A stretch of 29,956 nt of DNA from an uncultured Collinsella sp. (GTDB lineage Bacteria > Actinomycetota > Coriobacteriia > Coriobacteriales > Coriobacteriaceae): positions 1-29,956 of the forward strand of contig CAUHFS010000030.1 in the NCBI GenBank assembly GCA_959605475.1, written 5' to 3'. Made by a program: the position numbers and the translations under genes. Positions 1 through 7,142 of this stretch are shown piece after piece; the stretch's first letter is position 1; every line of letters starts with the position of its first letter. The notes beneath the pieces were generated by a model. The model did not search any database, was not told where the DNA came from, and was given only the letters and a program-made list of their open reading frames with translations.

Positions 1-56
1 TGGGGTCGAACCCGAAAGGGCACAGCCGCTTTCACAGATCGAGTCTACCCTGGGGA

Positions 57-418
57 TCAGTAAAACCGGCGCGTCTGCACGGCAAAGTATGCCTGGGCGA
101 GCGCGATCTCTGGCTTGTTTGAATCTCCGTTTTGGGCGATTAAATAGCATGCATAGCGCGTAAGCTTGTAGTCTTTAACCGCGCGAGCGGCGACACCGGC
201 AGTTATCATTTTCGTGGTGTCACGAAAATGGGAATCAACTGGAGTTTTTTTGTTTCGCACGAGACTTTTGCCCTCTTAACAACTTCGGCGAAGTTCTCCC
301 ATCGAGTGTATCCCATGGGTTCCATTAAATCGCGTGCGAGCCAATACTCAACGCCGTCTTCCACATTGGCGTAGCTATCAAGTTCGACACGCCACTTCTC
401 GATATCTCTACTGTCCAT
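57..418 (-). pseudogene. DinD-like (BRO-N/antirepressor type) gene, frameshifted and truncated
   Basis: Two overlapping minus-strand frames (418 to 206 and 260 to 57) together read as one DinD-like protein. The first half has the YWLARDLMEPMGY and FAEVVKRAKVSCE blocks. The second half has DYKLTRYACYLIAQNGD and AYFAVQTRR, which in DinD proteins follow directly. The frames join if one A is added to the seven-A run (minus strand) at about 245-251, so a single-base deletion is the simplest explanation. The start at 418 has a strong GAGGAGGAAAT ribosome site. The reading stops just after QTRR, where family members continue for well over 100 residues, so the C-terminal half is also missing. DinD is a DNA-damage-inducible protein in Enterobacteria; no LexA-type box was recognised upstream. 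Positions 1-56 hold nothing I can assign. Confidence 0.72.
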
Positions 419-501
419 ATTTCCTCCTCGCTGGTCTATTGTTTATGCGGGCTTTGCCAGCTCTGTATTTAGAATAAGGATACGCTGCCGTGCGGACACG
501 A

Positions 502-537
502 ATGGGCCCCGAGCCACTTCGAGCTCAAGGGGCCCAT
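502..537. terminator. GC-rich inverted repeat, possible terminator of the flavoprotein gene
   Basis: ATGGGCCCC (502-510) pairs with GGGGCCCAT (529-537), with an inner GAGC/GCTC pairing and an AA bulge. It lies 43 bases beyond the stop of the minus-strand flavoprotein gene. Neither strand has a T-tract after the stem, so an intrinsic terminator is only a guess. Confidence 0.4.
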
Positions 538-579
538 AGATATCGATTAGTTGTGTTCTGCTTTAGATAGGTGCCCAGT

Positions 580-2106
580 TTAATCCGCTCGATAGTGCGA
601 TCCGAGACTTTCGGTTCGCTTACGCATGGCTTTGACCAGTTCCTGTGCTAGTTGAATCTGCGATTGCAGGCGGGCGAGGGCTGCGATCTCGCTGTCCTGG
701 GCTTTCTGTGTGCTCAAGGTCGTTGCCTCCGTCTTCAAGCCCTCAAGCTCGTGTAGTGCCTCGGATAGGCCCGTCTCGGTGCGGTTGATCATGCAATAGG
801 TGCTCATCGTGTGCTTAAGGCCGCGTGTCAGGTGTTCGGCGTCTGTTGTGGCAATGCCGTACTGGGGGAGGGTGATACCCGCCTTCAGGGCCGTCTTAGG
901 CTCTTTCTGCGCTGCAAGGGCTGCCGATGCGCCCGCAATGCGCCCGAACACGATGCCATTGGCACTCGACAAGCCGCCGATGCGGTCGGCGCCGTGCATG
1001 CCGCCTGTTGCCTCACCGCAGGCGTAGAGGCCCTCAACGCCTGCGTACGCGGTCTTGTCGATTTTGATACCGCCGTTGGCGGCGTGGGCATACATCGCCA
1101 CGCGCATCTCGTCGGTCGGCGCGATGCCGTGCTCGTCTTGCAGCCAGGTGGCAAAGGTCTGCACAAACTCGGGGATGTCCTCGCGGGGGAAGTCGTAGTG
1201 GAGCGCCAGGCCCTCTGCACCTGCCTGATCAATGACGAGGTCGATGGCGCGGGAGGCCAAGCGCGAGGTGAAAGGACCATATCCAGAGCGCTGCTCAAGC
1301 AGATCGTTTAGCTTGCCGTCGGCATTATCTACCGGCTGGTCTACATGTACGTAGCGCCAGGTTTTCTCGTTGAAGACCAGGTTGCGCTTGGGCTCGATGA
1401 AACCGGGCATCATCTGCATGAACTCTATATTAGTAAGTGTTGCGCCGTGCGCCAGCGCGATGGCCTGCGAGGAGCTGAGCACATCAGCCGACGTAAGGCT
1501 GCGCTCGAACAGGCCGCCTGTGCCACCGGTTGCGATGATCGTGGCCTTGGCAGCAAAGGGCACGATTCGATTTTCGGTGAGGTCGTAGAGCACGGTTCCG
1601 GTTATTCTACCGTTCGTGTCCTCAACAAGGTCGATAAGCTCATAGCGGGGGAGCAGGCGAATGCCGAGTGACTCGATTCGGGTCGTCAGAGCGTCCTCAA
1701 GGGGCTTGCGGGTGAGGCCGCGCCACATGCGCGTCTTGTGGTCAAAGCAGGGGATAAACTGCTTTTGCTGGGCGCTCTCGGCATTTTGTGGGCGTTGAAG
1801 TTCAACACCCAGATCCCGTTCGAGCCATGTAATTGCCTGGGGAATGCCGCGGACAAACGTCTGGACAAGCTCGGGGTCGGCGACGCCGCTACCAACGGTC
1901 TGGATGGTGTCGATGAGGTCTTGTTCGTCGCCTTCGTCGACGGGACCAATAAGGCCGAGGCCCCAGGTGCCCGGGAAGAAGCTCGATCCACTCATAGTCT
2001 TTCCGGCGCTTGCCACAGTGACGGTTGCACCCGTGCGTGCCGCTTCGATGGCGGCGCAAAGGCCCGCAATACCAGATCCAATTACCAGTACGTCAGTCGA
2101 TTCCAT
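580..2106 (-). CDS. FAD-dependent oxidoreductase, fumarate reductase/L-aspartate oxidase superfamily
   Basis: A 508-residue flavoprotein. The N-terminus has the dinucleotide-binding GSGIAGLCAAIEAA motif (G10, G12, G15) and a later ATGGTGG segment. Near the C-terminus YACGEATGGMHGADRIGG matches the FAD-contacting GE...G..HGA.R..G block of FrdA/NadB proteins. The usual substrate-site sequence EF.Q.HPT is replaced by EFMQMMPGF, so a classical fumarate reductase or aspartate oxidase is doubtful and the substrate is unknown. There is no Sec/Tat signal or heme domain, so it is probably cytoplasmic. The start at 2106 is preferred over an in-frame ATG at 2163 because GAAAGGAATCCG lies directly before it and the Rossmann motif then sits at its usual place. 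It stands alone, with no partner subunit beside it. Confidence 0.8.
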   Translation of the reverse strand: MESTDVLVIGSGIAGLCAAIEAARTGATVTVASAGKTMSGSSFFPGTWGLGLIGPVDEGDEQDLIDTIQTVGSGVADPELVQTFVRGIPQAITWLERDLGVELQRPQNAESAQQKQFIPCFDHKTRMWRGLTRKPLEDALTTRIESLGIRLLPRYELIDLVEDTNGRITGTVLYDLTENRIVPFAAKATIIATGGTGGLFERSLTSADVLSSSQAIALAHGATLTNIEFMQMMPGFIEPKRNLVFNEKTWRYVHVDQPVDNADGKLNDLLEQRSGYGPFTSRLASRAIDLVIDQAGAEGLALHYDFPREDIPEFVQTFATWLQDEHGIAPTDEMRVAMYAHAANGGIKIDKTAYAGVEGLYACGEATGGMHGADRIGGLSSANGIVFGRIAGASAALAAQKEPKTALKAGITLPQYGIATTDAEHLTRGLKHTMSTYCMINRTETGLSEALHELEGLKTEATTLSTQKAQDSEIAALARLQSQIQLAQELVKAMRKRTESLGSHYRAD

Positions 2107-2290
2107 CGGATTCCTTTCTCGTCCGGCGCATTGTCGCACGGGTGATCGGTAATGGGGCCGCAAAGACTCGGCAAATCGGTAAAGGGCACATATGGCAGGT
2201 GGGCGTCATGGACGCTCTGGCGCTCCGTCTCATCACATCTCGTATTTCGCCCCAACTGATATATCGGCATTAGCTACCCTGCGACAGCGC

Positions 2291-2328
2291 AAACAAAAAG
2301 AGCCGCCACCTTAAAAGGTAGCGGCTCT
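2291..2328 (-). terminator. Rho-independent terminator of the GGGtGRT/NifU-like unit
   Basis: AGAGCCGCCACCTT (2299-2312) pairs with AAGGTAGCGGCTCT (2315-2328) with one mismatch, and the minus strand continues as TTTTGTTT (2298-2291). It lies 35 bases after the stop of the GGGtGRT gene. Confidence 0.88.
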
Positions 2329-2362
2329 AAAGCTCAACTATATGAGCATCGCGCGGGCGCGA

Positions 2363-3367
2363 TTAGGCCTTGAGGGCCTCCTCGACGGCAACAGCGCAGG
2401 CGACGGTGGCACCGACCATGGGGTTGTTGCCCATGCCGATGAGACCCATCATGTCGACGTGCGCAGGCACGGAGGAAGAACCGGCGAACTGGGCGTCGGA
2501 GTGCATACGGCCCATGGTGTCGGTCATGCCGTAAGAGGCAGGGCCGGCGCCCATGTTGTCCGGGTGCAGGGTACGGCCAGTGCCGCCACCAGAAGCGACA
2601 GAGAAGTACTTCTTGCCAGCCTCGAGGCGCTCCTTCTTGTAGGTGCCAGCGACGGGGTGCTGGAAGCGCGTGGGGTTGGTGGAGTTGCCGGTGATCGAGA
2701 TGTCGACGTTCTCGTGCCACATGATGGCAACGCCCTCGCGGACGTCGTCGGAGCCGTAGCAGTTAACGGCAGCGCGGGGACCATCGGAGTAGGGGATGGT
2801 CTCGACGACCTTGAGCTCGCCCGTGTAGTAGTCGAACTGAGTCTTCACATAGGTGAAGCCGTTGATGCGGGCGATGATCTGGGCGGCGTCCTTGCCCAGA
2901 CCGTTCAGGATAACGCGCAGCGGCTTCTTGCGAGCCTTGTTGGCGTTCAGAGCCAGGCCGATAGCACCCTCAGCGGCAGCGAAGGACTCGTGGCCGGCCA
3001 GGAAGGCGAAGCACTCGGTGTCGTCGGAGAGCAGCATAGCGCCCAGGTTGCCGTGGCCCAGACCGACCTTGCGGTCCTCGGCGACGGAGCCGGGAACGGT
3101 GAAGGCCTGGATGCCCTCGCCGATGATGGCGGCAGCCTCAGAAGCAGTCTTGGCGCCACGCTTGACAGCGAGAGCGCAGCCGAGGGTGTAGGCCCACTCG
3201 GCGTTCTGGAAGGCGATGGACTGGGTGTTGTTGACGATCTCACGCGGGTTGAAGCCCTTGTCGGTGCAGATCTGCAGAGCTTCCTCGAGGGAGGCGATGC
3301 CGTTGTCGGCGAGGCACTTGTTGATCTTGTCAGCGCGGCGCTCGTAACCTTCGAACGTAACAGTCAT
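2363..3367 (-). CDS. GGGtGRT family protein
   Basis: A 334-residue protein of the family named after its invariant motif, seen here as GGGTGRT at residues 260-266, followed by LHPDNMGAGPASYG. No transmembrane segments or signal are visible. The start at 3367 follows a strong GAAAGGGAGGG site. It is the second gene of a unit with the NifU-like scaffold gene upstream (18-base gap) and ends at a strong terminator. In anaerobic Firmicutes and Bacteroidetes the same two genes are commonly neighbours, which suggests a joint role in iron-sulfur or metal cofactor handling. The biochemical activity is not known. Family assignment is firm from the motif; the role is inference from the neighbour. Confidence 0.85.
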   Translation of the reverse strand: MTVTFEGYERRADKINKCLADNGIASLEEALQICTDKGFNPREIVNNTQSIAFQNAEWAYTLGCALAVKRGAKTASEAAAIIGEGIQAFTVPGSVAEDRKVGLGHGNLGAMLLSDDTECFAFLAGHESFAAAEGAIGLALNANKARKKPLRVILNGLGKDAAQIIARINGFTYVKTQFDYYTGELKVVETIPYSDGPRAAVNCYGSDDVREGVAIMWHENVDISITGNSTNPTRFQHPVAGTYKKERLEAGKKYFSVASGGGTGRTLHPDNMGAGPASYGMTDTMGRMHSDAQFAGSSSVPAHVDMMGLIGMGNNPMVGATVACAVAVEEALKA

Positions 3368-3385
3368 AGTTATTTCCCTCCCTTT

Positions 3386-4120
3386 CTACTCGTGAACCGG
3401 GAACACGCTGGCGACGGAGTGAGTCTCCTCGTCGGTGCGCGGGTCGATGTACTTGGCAGCGTTCTCCCACTGACCATAGTGGCCCATAGCGCCAGCGATG
3501 GCCTCCTCGGGGGTCTTGCCGGCCTTGACGGCGTCGGTGAACTTGCCGAGGTTCAGGAACTCGAATGCGATGATCTCGTTCTTGTCGTTGAGAGCCATGC
3601 GGGTGACGTAGCCCTGAGCGAGCTCGAGGTAACGAGCGCCCTTGGCCTTGGTGCCGAACATGGTGCCGACCTGAGAGCGAAGGCCCTTGCCGAGGTCGTC
3701 GAGGGAGGCGCCCACGGGCAGGCCGCCCTCGGAGAACGCGGTCTGGCTGCGGCCGTAAACGATCTGCAGGAAGATCTCGCGCATAGCAACGTTGATGGCG
3801 TCGCAGACGAGGTCGGTGTTGAGGGCCTCGAGGATGGTCTTACCGGGAAGGATCTCGGAAGCCATGGCGGCAGAGTGGGTCATGCCCGAGCAGCCGATGG
3901 TCTCAACGAGGGCCTCCTCGATGATGCCGTCCTTGACGTTCAGCGTGAGCTTGCAGGCGCCCTGCTGAGGTGCGCACCAACCCACACCGTGCGTAAGACC
4001 GGAGATGTCGGAAATCTCCTTAGCCTGGACCCACTTGCCCTCCTCGGGGATGGGTGCGGGGCCGTGGTATGCACCCTTGGCAACGGGGCACATGTTCTCC
4101 ACTTCCTGTGAGTACTGCAT
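3386..4120 (-). CDS. NifU-like iron-sulfur cluster assembly scaffold protein paired with GGGtGRT protein
   Basis: A 244-residue protein. Its centre, VETIGCSGMTHSAAMASEI and PGKTILEALN, matches the second-cysteine region of IscU/NifU N-terminal domains (G-C-[SA], here C77). Other cysteines are C11, C49, C56 and C106, of which C49, C77 and C106 are placed like the three scaffold ligands. It is longer than IscU (about 130 residues), with an unrecognised C-terminal part (about 135-244). The start at 4120 is chosen for the GAGGAGAGGC site; the in-frame ATG at 4204 has none. It precedes the GGGtGRT gene by 18 bases. The separate SUF operon nearby has its own U-type protein, so this scaffold probably serves another purpose or partner. 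Confidence 0.78.
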   Translation of the reverse strand: MQYSQEVENMCPVAKGAYHGPAPIPEEGKWVQAKEISDISGLTHGVGWCAPQQGACKLTLNVKDGIIEEALVETIGCSGMTHSAAMASEILPGKTILEALNTDLVCDAINVAMREIFLQIVYGRSQTAFSEGGLPVGASLDDLGKGLRSQVGTMFGTKAKGARYLELAQGYVTRMALNDKNEIIAFEFLNLGKFTDAVKAGKTPEEAIAGAMGHYGQWENAAKYIDPRTDEETHSVASVFPVHE

Positions 4121-4205
4121 GCCTCTCCTCTCTATCGTGTTGGCGTCCCGTCTGGGGGTCGTGGCTGGCGATTGCCGGGCGACCCTTCGAAAGGGACATG
4201 ACATG

Positions 4206-4219
4206 CAGCCCCTATAATA
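4206..4219 (-). promoter_or_regulatory. Possible -10 element for the NifU-like/GGGtGRT unit
   Basis: Minus-strand TATTAT (4219-4214) lies about 95 bases before the start codon at 4120. No convincing -35 is seen at the right spacing, so this is a weak call. The plus strand reads TATAAT one base away. Confidence 0.3.
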
Positions 4220-4273
4220 CCGCGAAATGCACGGAATATTCGGCGAACGGCTCAGTTTTCGTAGCGAGAAGTC

Positions 4274-4327
4274 CGGAAGTTTTAATTGAAACGGTTTAAC
4301 TATATGTTCTGTGGTCGCGAACTTCCG
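4274..4327. repeat. Inverted repeat CGGAAGTT/AACTTCCG in the gap before the RAYT gene
   Basis: CGGAAGTT (4274-4281) and AACTTCCG (4320-4327) are exact inverted copies 38 bases apart. They lie in the 403-base gap between the NifU-like gene and the RAYT gene. A second dyad, CGTTGCA with TGCAACG, is at about 4373-4400. I see no gene in this gap. The repeats may relate to the RAYT element or to control of either neighbour. Confidence 0.4.
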
Positions 4328-4523
4328 TAGAGGGGGTTCGTCTTGGGCAAGCTTTTGGTCAGCTCTTGCAAGCGTTGCAGGGGTTGACCTGTTGCAACGG
4401 TGCCGTTCGCCGCTTGTTTACTGCCTTTGGCCGCGCGAGAGTATTGTTTTGCGTGAATGTGTTGATGGCACGCTTCAATCGTGCTGTATTGGATGGCAAG
4501 CAGATCCCGGCGAAGGGAGCGCC

Positions 4524-5324
4524 ATGCAGCGCGTTTGGAGAACGGTTACCGGCTTTTACCATGTTTGTGCCCGCGGTACGGGCAAGCAGCTCATCTTTGA
4601 GGGCGATGAAGACCGGTGGGAGTTTTTGGAGCTGATGCGCGAGTGCTGCCGCGAGGCGGGCGTGACGGTTATCGCCTGGTGCCTTATGGGCAATCACGTG
4701 CATCTGGTGCTTGCAGATTACGAGGACGCGATGAGCGCGGCGATGCACCGGCTGCTTTTGACGTACGCGCGGCGGTTCAATAAACGAACGGGGCGCACAG
4801 GCCATCTGTTCCAGAACCGTTTTGACCGGCGCTCGCTCGATACCGACCGTTATCTAATGGCCGCCATTCGCTATGTTCACGCTAATCCGCAGGAGGCGGG
4901 TATCGCCCTGATCGAGCGTTATCCCTGGAGCAGCTTTGCCGAGTATCTGCGAGCGTATGACAACGATACGACGAGGGGATTTTCGGACCCTTCTTGTGTG
5001 CTTGAGCTCTTTGAGTCTGCCAAGGGGTTTCTGGATTATTCTCTGTCGATGCCCGATGGTTCCGATCCGGTGATTCACGATATGGATGAGACGGAGTGGG
5101 AGCGGCGTGCGTTTGCCGACAAGATGGCGAAGCGCCTGGGCGTGCCGCTCAACAAACTCAAGACCGTAGCACCCTCGCGGCGAGACGGAATCATTTTCGC
5201 CCTGCACGATGGCGGCTACACGGTGCGCGAGATCGAACGGTATACGGGAATCAGCAAGAGTACCGTCTCTCGTATCGTGCGCGCTTATGCGCGAGTGAAG
5301 GCTCAGGCTGAGGGCTCGGAATAG
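4524..5324 (+). CDS. REP-associated tyrosine transposase (RAYT, Y1_Tnp/HUH family)
   Basis: A 266-residue single-strand DNA transposase of the Y1 HUH type. The histidine pair is in MGNHVHLVL (H58, H60), and the likely nucleophile is Y117 in AAIRYVHANPQEAG. GHLFQNRFDRR between them is also typical of RAYTs. The C-terminal part, GYTVREIERYTGISKSTVSRIV, is a helix-turn-helix, as in RAYTs with a DnaA- or resolvase-like tail. The start at 4524 follows GAAGGGAGC; upstream in-frame codons lack homology. RAYTs are domesticated enzymes linked to small palindromic REP elements and usually lie outside an IS structure. Here a GGGACAAA palindrome lies 55 bases after the stop and two more lie near 10.8 kb. 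The catalytic residues are intact. Confidence 0.88.
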   Translation: MQRVWRTVTGFYHVCARGTGKQLIFEGDEDRWEFLELMRECCREAGVTVIAWCLMGNHVHLVLADYEDAMSAAMHRLLLTYARRFNKRTGRTGHLFQNRFDRRSLDTDRYLMAAIRYVHANPQEAGIALIERYPWSSFAEYLRAYDNDTTRGFSDPSCVLELFESAKGFLDYSLSMPDGSDPVIHDMDETEWERRAFADKMAKRLGVPLNKLKTVAPSRRDGIIFALHDGGYTVREIERYTGISKSTVSRIVRAYARVKAQAEGSE

Positions 5325-5372
5325 AAAATGGCCGAACCACTCTTGTCAAGCGATTCGGCCAACAAAATTTTT
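5325..5372. terminator. Bidirectional terminator between RAYT gene and suf operon
   Basis: TGGCCGAA (5329-5336) pairs with TTCGGCCA (5354-5361). On the plus strand a TTTTT run follows at 5368-5372; on the minus strand TTTTC follows directly. The loop is long (17 bases), so its efficiency is uncertain. It would separate the convergent RAYT and suf transcripts. Confidence 0.6.
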
Positions 5373-5379
5373 AAGATTT

Positions 5380-5408
5380 GGGACAAATACTACTGATTAT
5401 TTTGTCCC
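5380..5408. repeat. REP-like palindrome, copy A (GGGACAAA...TTTGTCCC)
   Basis: GGGACAAA (5380-5387) and TTTGTCCC (5401-5408) are exact inverted arms with a 13-base spacer. The preceding AAGATTT is the same as before copy C at 10810. The element spans the sufU stop codon (5392-5390), so its right arm encodes the last residues of SufU. See also copies B and C upstream of the Rrf2 regulator. Confidence 0.8.
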
Positions 5409-5824
5409 GTGAGCATGCCGTCGAGGGTGCGCCAGGCGAGCTCGGCGCATTTGACGCGGGCGGGCATGTGCGAGATGTCCTGGAGCTGGGCGGCCTCGTC
5501 CAGGTCTTCCAAGTCCTCCTCGGAGAGCTGCTCGCCGCGGATCATGGCGAGGAAGAGCTCTGCCAAGCGACGAGCTTCCTCGACGGTCTCGCCGGTGATG
5601 AGGTCGGCCATGATGTCGGCGCTGGCCTGGCTGATGGCGCAGCCATGGCCGGTAAAGGAGGCCTCCTCGATTACGTTGTTCTCGACGCGAAGCTGCAAGG
5701 TGAGCTCGTCGCCGCAGCTGGGGTTGATGCCGTCGTGCTCGTGCGTGGGGGCATCCATCTCGTACTTATAGTCGGGGTGCGAGTTGTGCTCCATAAACGT
5801 GGTGGAGGTGTACAGATTACCCAT
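5390..5824 (-). CDS. sufU: SufU, Zn-dependent sulfurtransferase/scaffold of the SUF system
   Basis: A 144-residue U-type protein. Zinc or cluster ligands are visible as C37 and D39 in NPSCGDEL, C62 in GHGCAISQAS and C126 in ARVKCAELAW. The stretch between C62 and C126 carries the acidic insertion characteristic of Gram-positive SufU rather than IscU. In this family the protein takes persulfide from the SufS active-site cysteine and passes it to SufBCD. The start at 5824 overlaps the sufS stop by eight bases (ATGGGTAA), giving translational coupling. It is the last gene of the operon. The C-terminal GQNNQ is encoded by one arm of a repeated palindrome, which looks like a late addition to the gene end. 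Confidence 0.93.
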   Translation of the reverse strand: MGNLYTSTTFMEHNSHPDYKYEMDAPTHEHDGINPSCGDELTLQLRVENNVIEEASFTGHGCAISQASADIMADLITGETVEEARRLAELFLAMIRGEQLSEEDLEDLDEAAQLQDISHMPARVKCAELAWRTLDGMLTGQNNQ

Positions 5825-7142
5825 TGAACGTGCTCCAAACGTGATGCAGGCCGGCGATGAACTTGTCGATGTCGGCCTTGTCGTTGTAGAAGGCCACGCT
5901 GGCGCGGCAGCAGGCAAGGTTCTCGACGCCCAGCCAGGTGAGCAGCGGCTGCGCGCAGTGGTGGCCGGCGCGGATGCAGACGCCGTCCATGTCCATGATG
6001 CTCGCGACGTCGTGCGGATGGATGCCCTTGACGTTAAAGCTCACGACGCCGTGGTGGTTGTCCCAATAGATGGAGCCGATAATCTGGACAAAGTCGAGCT
6101 GCATGAGCTCGCCCATCAGGTAGTGGACGAGTGCCTGCTCGCGTGCCTGGATGTTTTCGTAGCCCACTGTGTTGACGAGGTAGTCGAGGGCGGCGCCTGT
6201 GGCGAAGATGCCGGCGGCGTCCTGCGTGCCGGCCTCGAACTTCTCGGGGACGGGAGCCCAGACGGCGTCCTGCTCGGTGACCGAATCGATCATCTCGCCG
6301 CCGGTGAGCATGGGCGGCATGGCGTTGAGCAGGTCCATCTTGCCCCACAGCACGCCGATACCCATGGGGCCCATGGCCTTGTGCGCGCTAAAGGCAAAGA
6401 AGTCGGCGCCCAGATCGGCCACATCGACCGGCATGTGCGGCAGCGACTGCGCACCGTCGACGACCAGATAGCCGCCATACTTGTGCACGAGCTTGCCGAG
6501 GTTCTTGACCGGGTTCTCGACGCCTAGCACGTTAGAGACCTGACCCACGGCCAGAATCTTGGTCTTGGGGCCAACCTTGGCAAGCACTTCCTCGGTGGTG
6601 AGCTGGCCGGTCTTGGTGGGGTAGAGGTAGACGAGCTTGGCGCCGGTCTCGCGGCAGACCTGCTGCCACGGAATCAGGTTGGAGTGGTGCTCCATGATGG
6701 TGATGACGACCTCGTCGCCGGGCTCGAGCACCGTGGGTGCAAAGCTCTTGGCGACCAGGTTGAGCGACTCGCTCGTGTTGCGGGTGAAGACGACCTCGTT
6801 GGCCTGAGAGGCGCCGATGACATCGGCGATTTGCCGGCGGACCTTCGCGATGGCATCGGTGGCCTCGACGGACAGCGAGTACAGGCCGCGCAGCGGGTTG
6901 GCGTTCATGCGCTGGTAGAAGTCGCGCTCGGCGTCGAGCACGCAGGCGGGGCGCTGCGCGGTGGCAGCGCTATCGAGGAAGGCAATCTCGGGGTGTTGCT
7001 GGAACAGCGGGAACTGCGCCTTGTAGGGGTTGGTCTCGATATCGACGGTAGGCCAGCCGCGCGAGGCCTCATCGCTGGCGTCGAGCTCCATAGGCTCGGG
7101 GGCAGTACAGGTATCGCATTTAACGTGCTCGGTGTCGATCAT
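5817..7142 (-). CDS. sufS: SufS cysteine desulfurase
   Basis: A 441-residue PLP enzyme that releases sulfur from cysteine as a persulfide. The PLP lysine is K255 in FSAHKAMGPMG, the cofactor aspartate is in VVDGAQSLPH, and the catalytic cysteine is C396 in RAGHHCAQP, as in group II (SufS/CsdA) enzymes. The first 40 or so residues, before YKAQFPLFQ, are an extension not usual in SufS; they are acidic and contain C9 and C12 (CDTC). The start at 7142 overlaps the sufD stop as ATGA. An internal start would lose this coupling, so the extension is probably made. It works with SufU, encoded next. Confidence 0.95.
   Translation of the reverse strand: MIDTEHVKCDTCTAPEPMELDASDEASRGWPTVDIETNPYKAQFPLFQQHPEIAFLDSAATAQRPACVLDAERDFYQRMNANPLRGLYSLSVEATDAIAKVRRQIADVIGASQANEVVFTRNTSESLNLVAKSFAPTVLEPGDEVVITIMEHHSNLIPWQQVCRETGAKLVYLYPTKTGQLTTEEVLAKVGPKTKILAVGQVSNVLGVENPVKNLGKLVHKYGGYLVVDGAQSLPHMPVDVADLGADFFAFSAHKAMGPMGIGVLWGKMDLLNAMPPMLTGGEMIDSVTEQDAVWAPVPEKFEAGTQDAAGIFATGAALDYLVNTVGYENIQAREQALVHYLMGELMQLDFVQIIGSIYWDNHHGVVSFNVKGIHPHDVASIMDMDGVCIRAGHHCAQPLLTWLGVENLACCRASVAFYNDKADIDKFIAGLHHVWSTFNG

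Noticed and set aside
1..20. T-arm-like TTCGACC on the minus strand, suggesting the 3' part of a tRNA or tmRNA
   Set aside because: Only two pairs of the T stem form, the rest is outside the window, and no acceptor or anticodon arm can be drawn.
2342..4111. Very long plus-strand open frame (589 codons) opposite the GGGtGRT and NifU-like genes
   Set aside because: It is the antisense of two conserved genes, has repetitive Gly/Val/Leu/Ala composition and spans the intergenic ribosome site; an effect of GC-biased codons.
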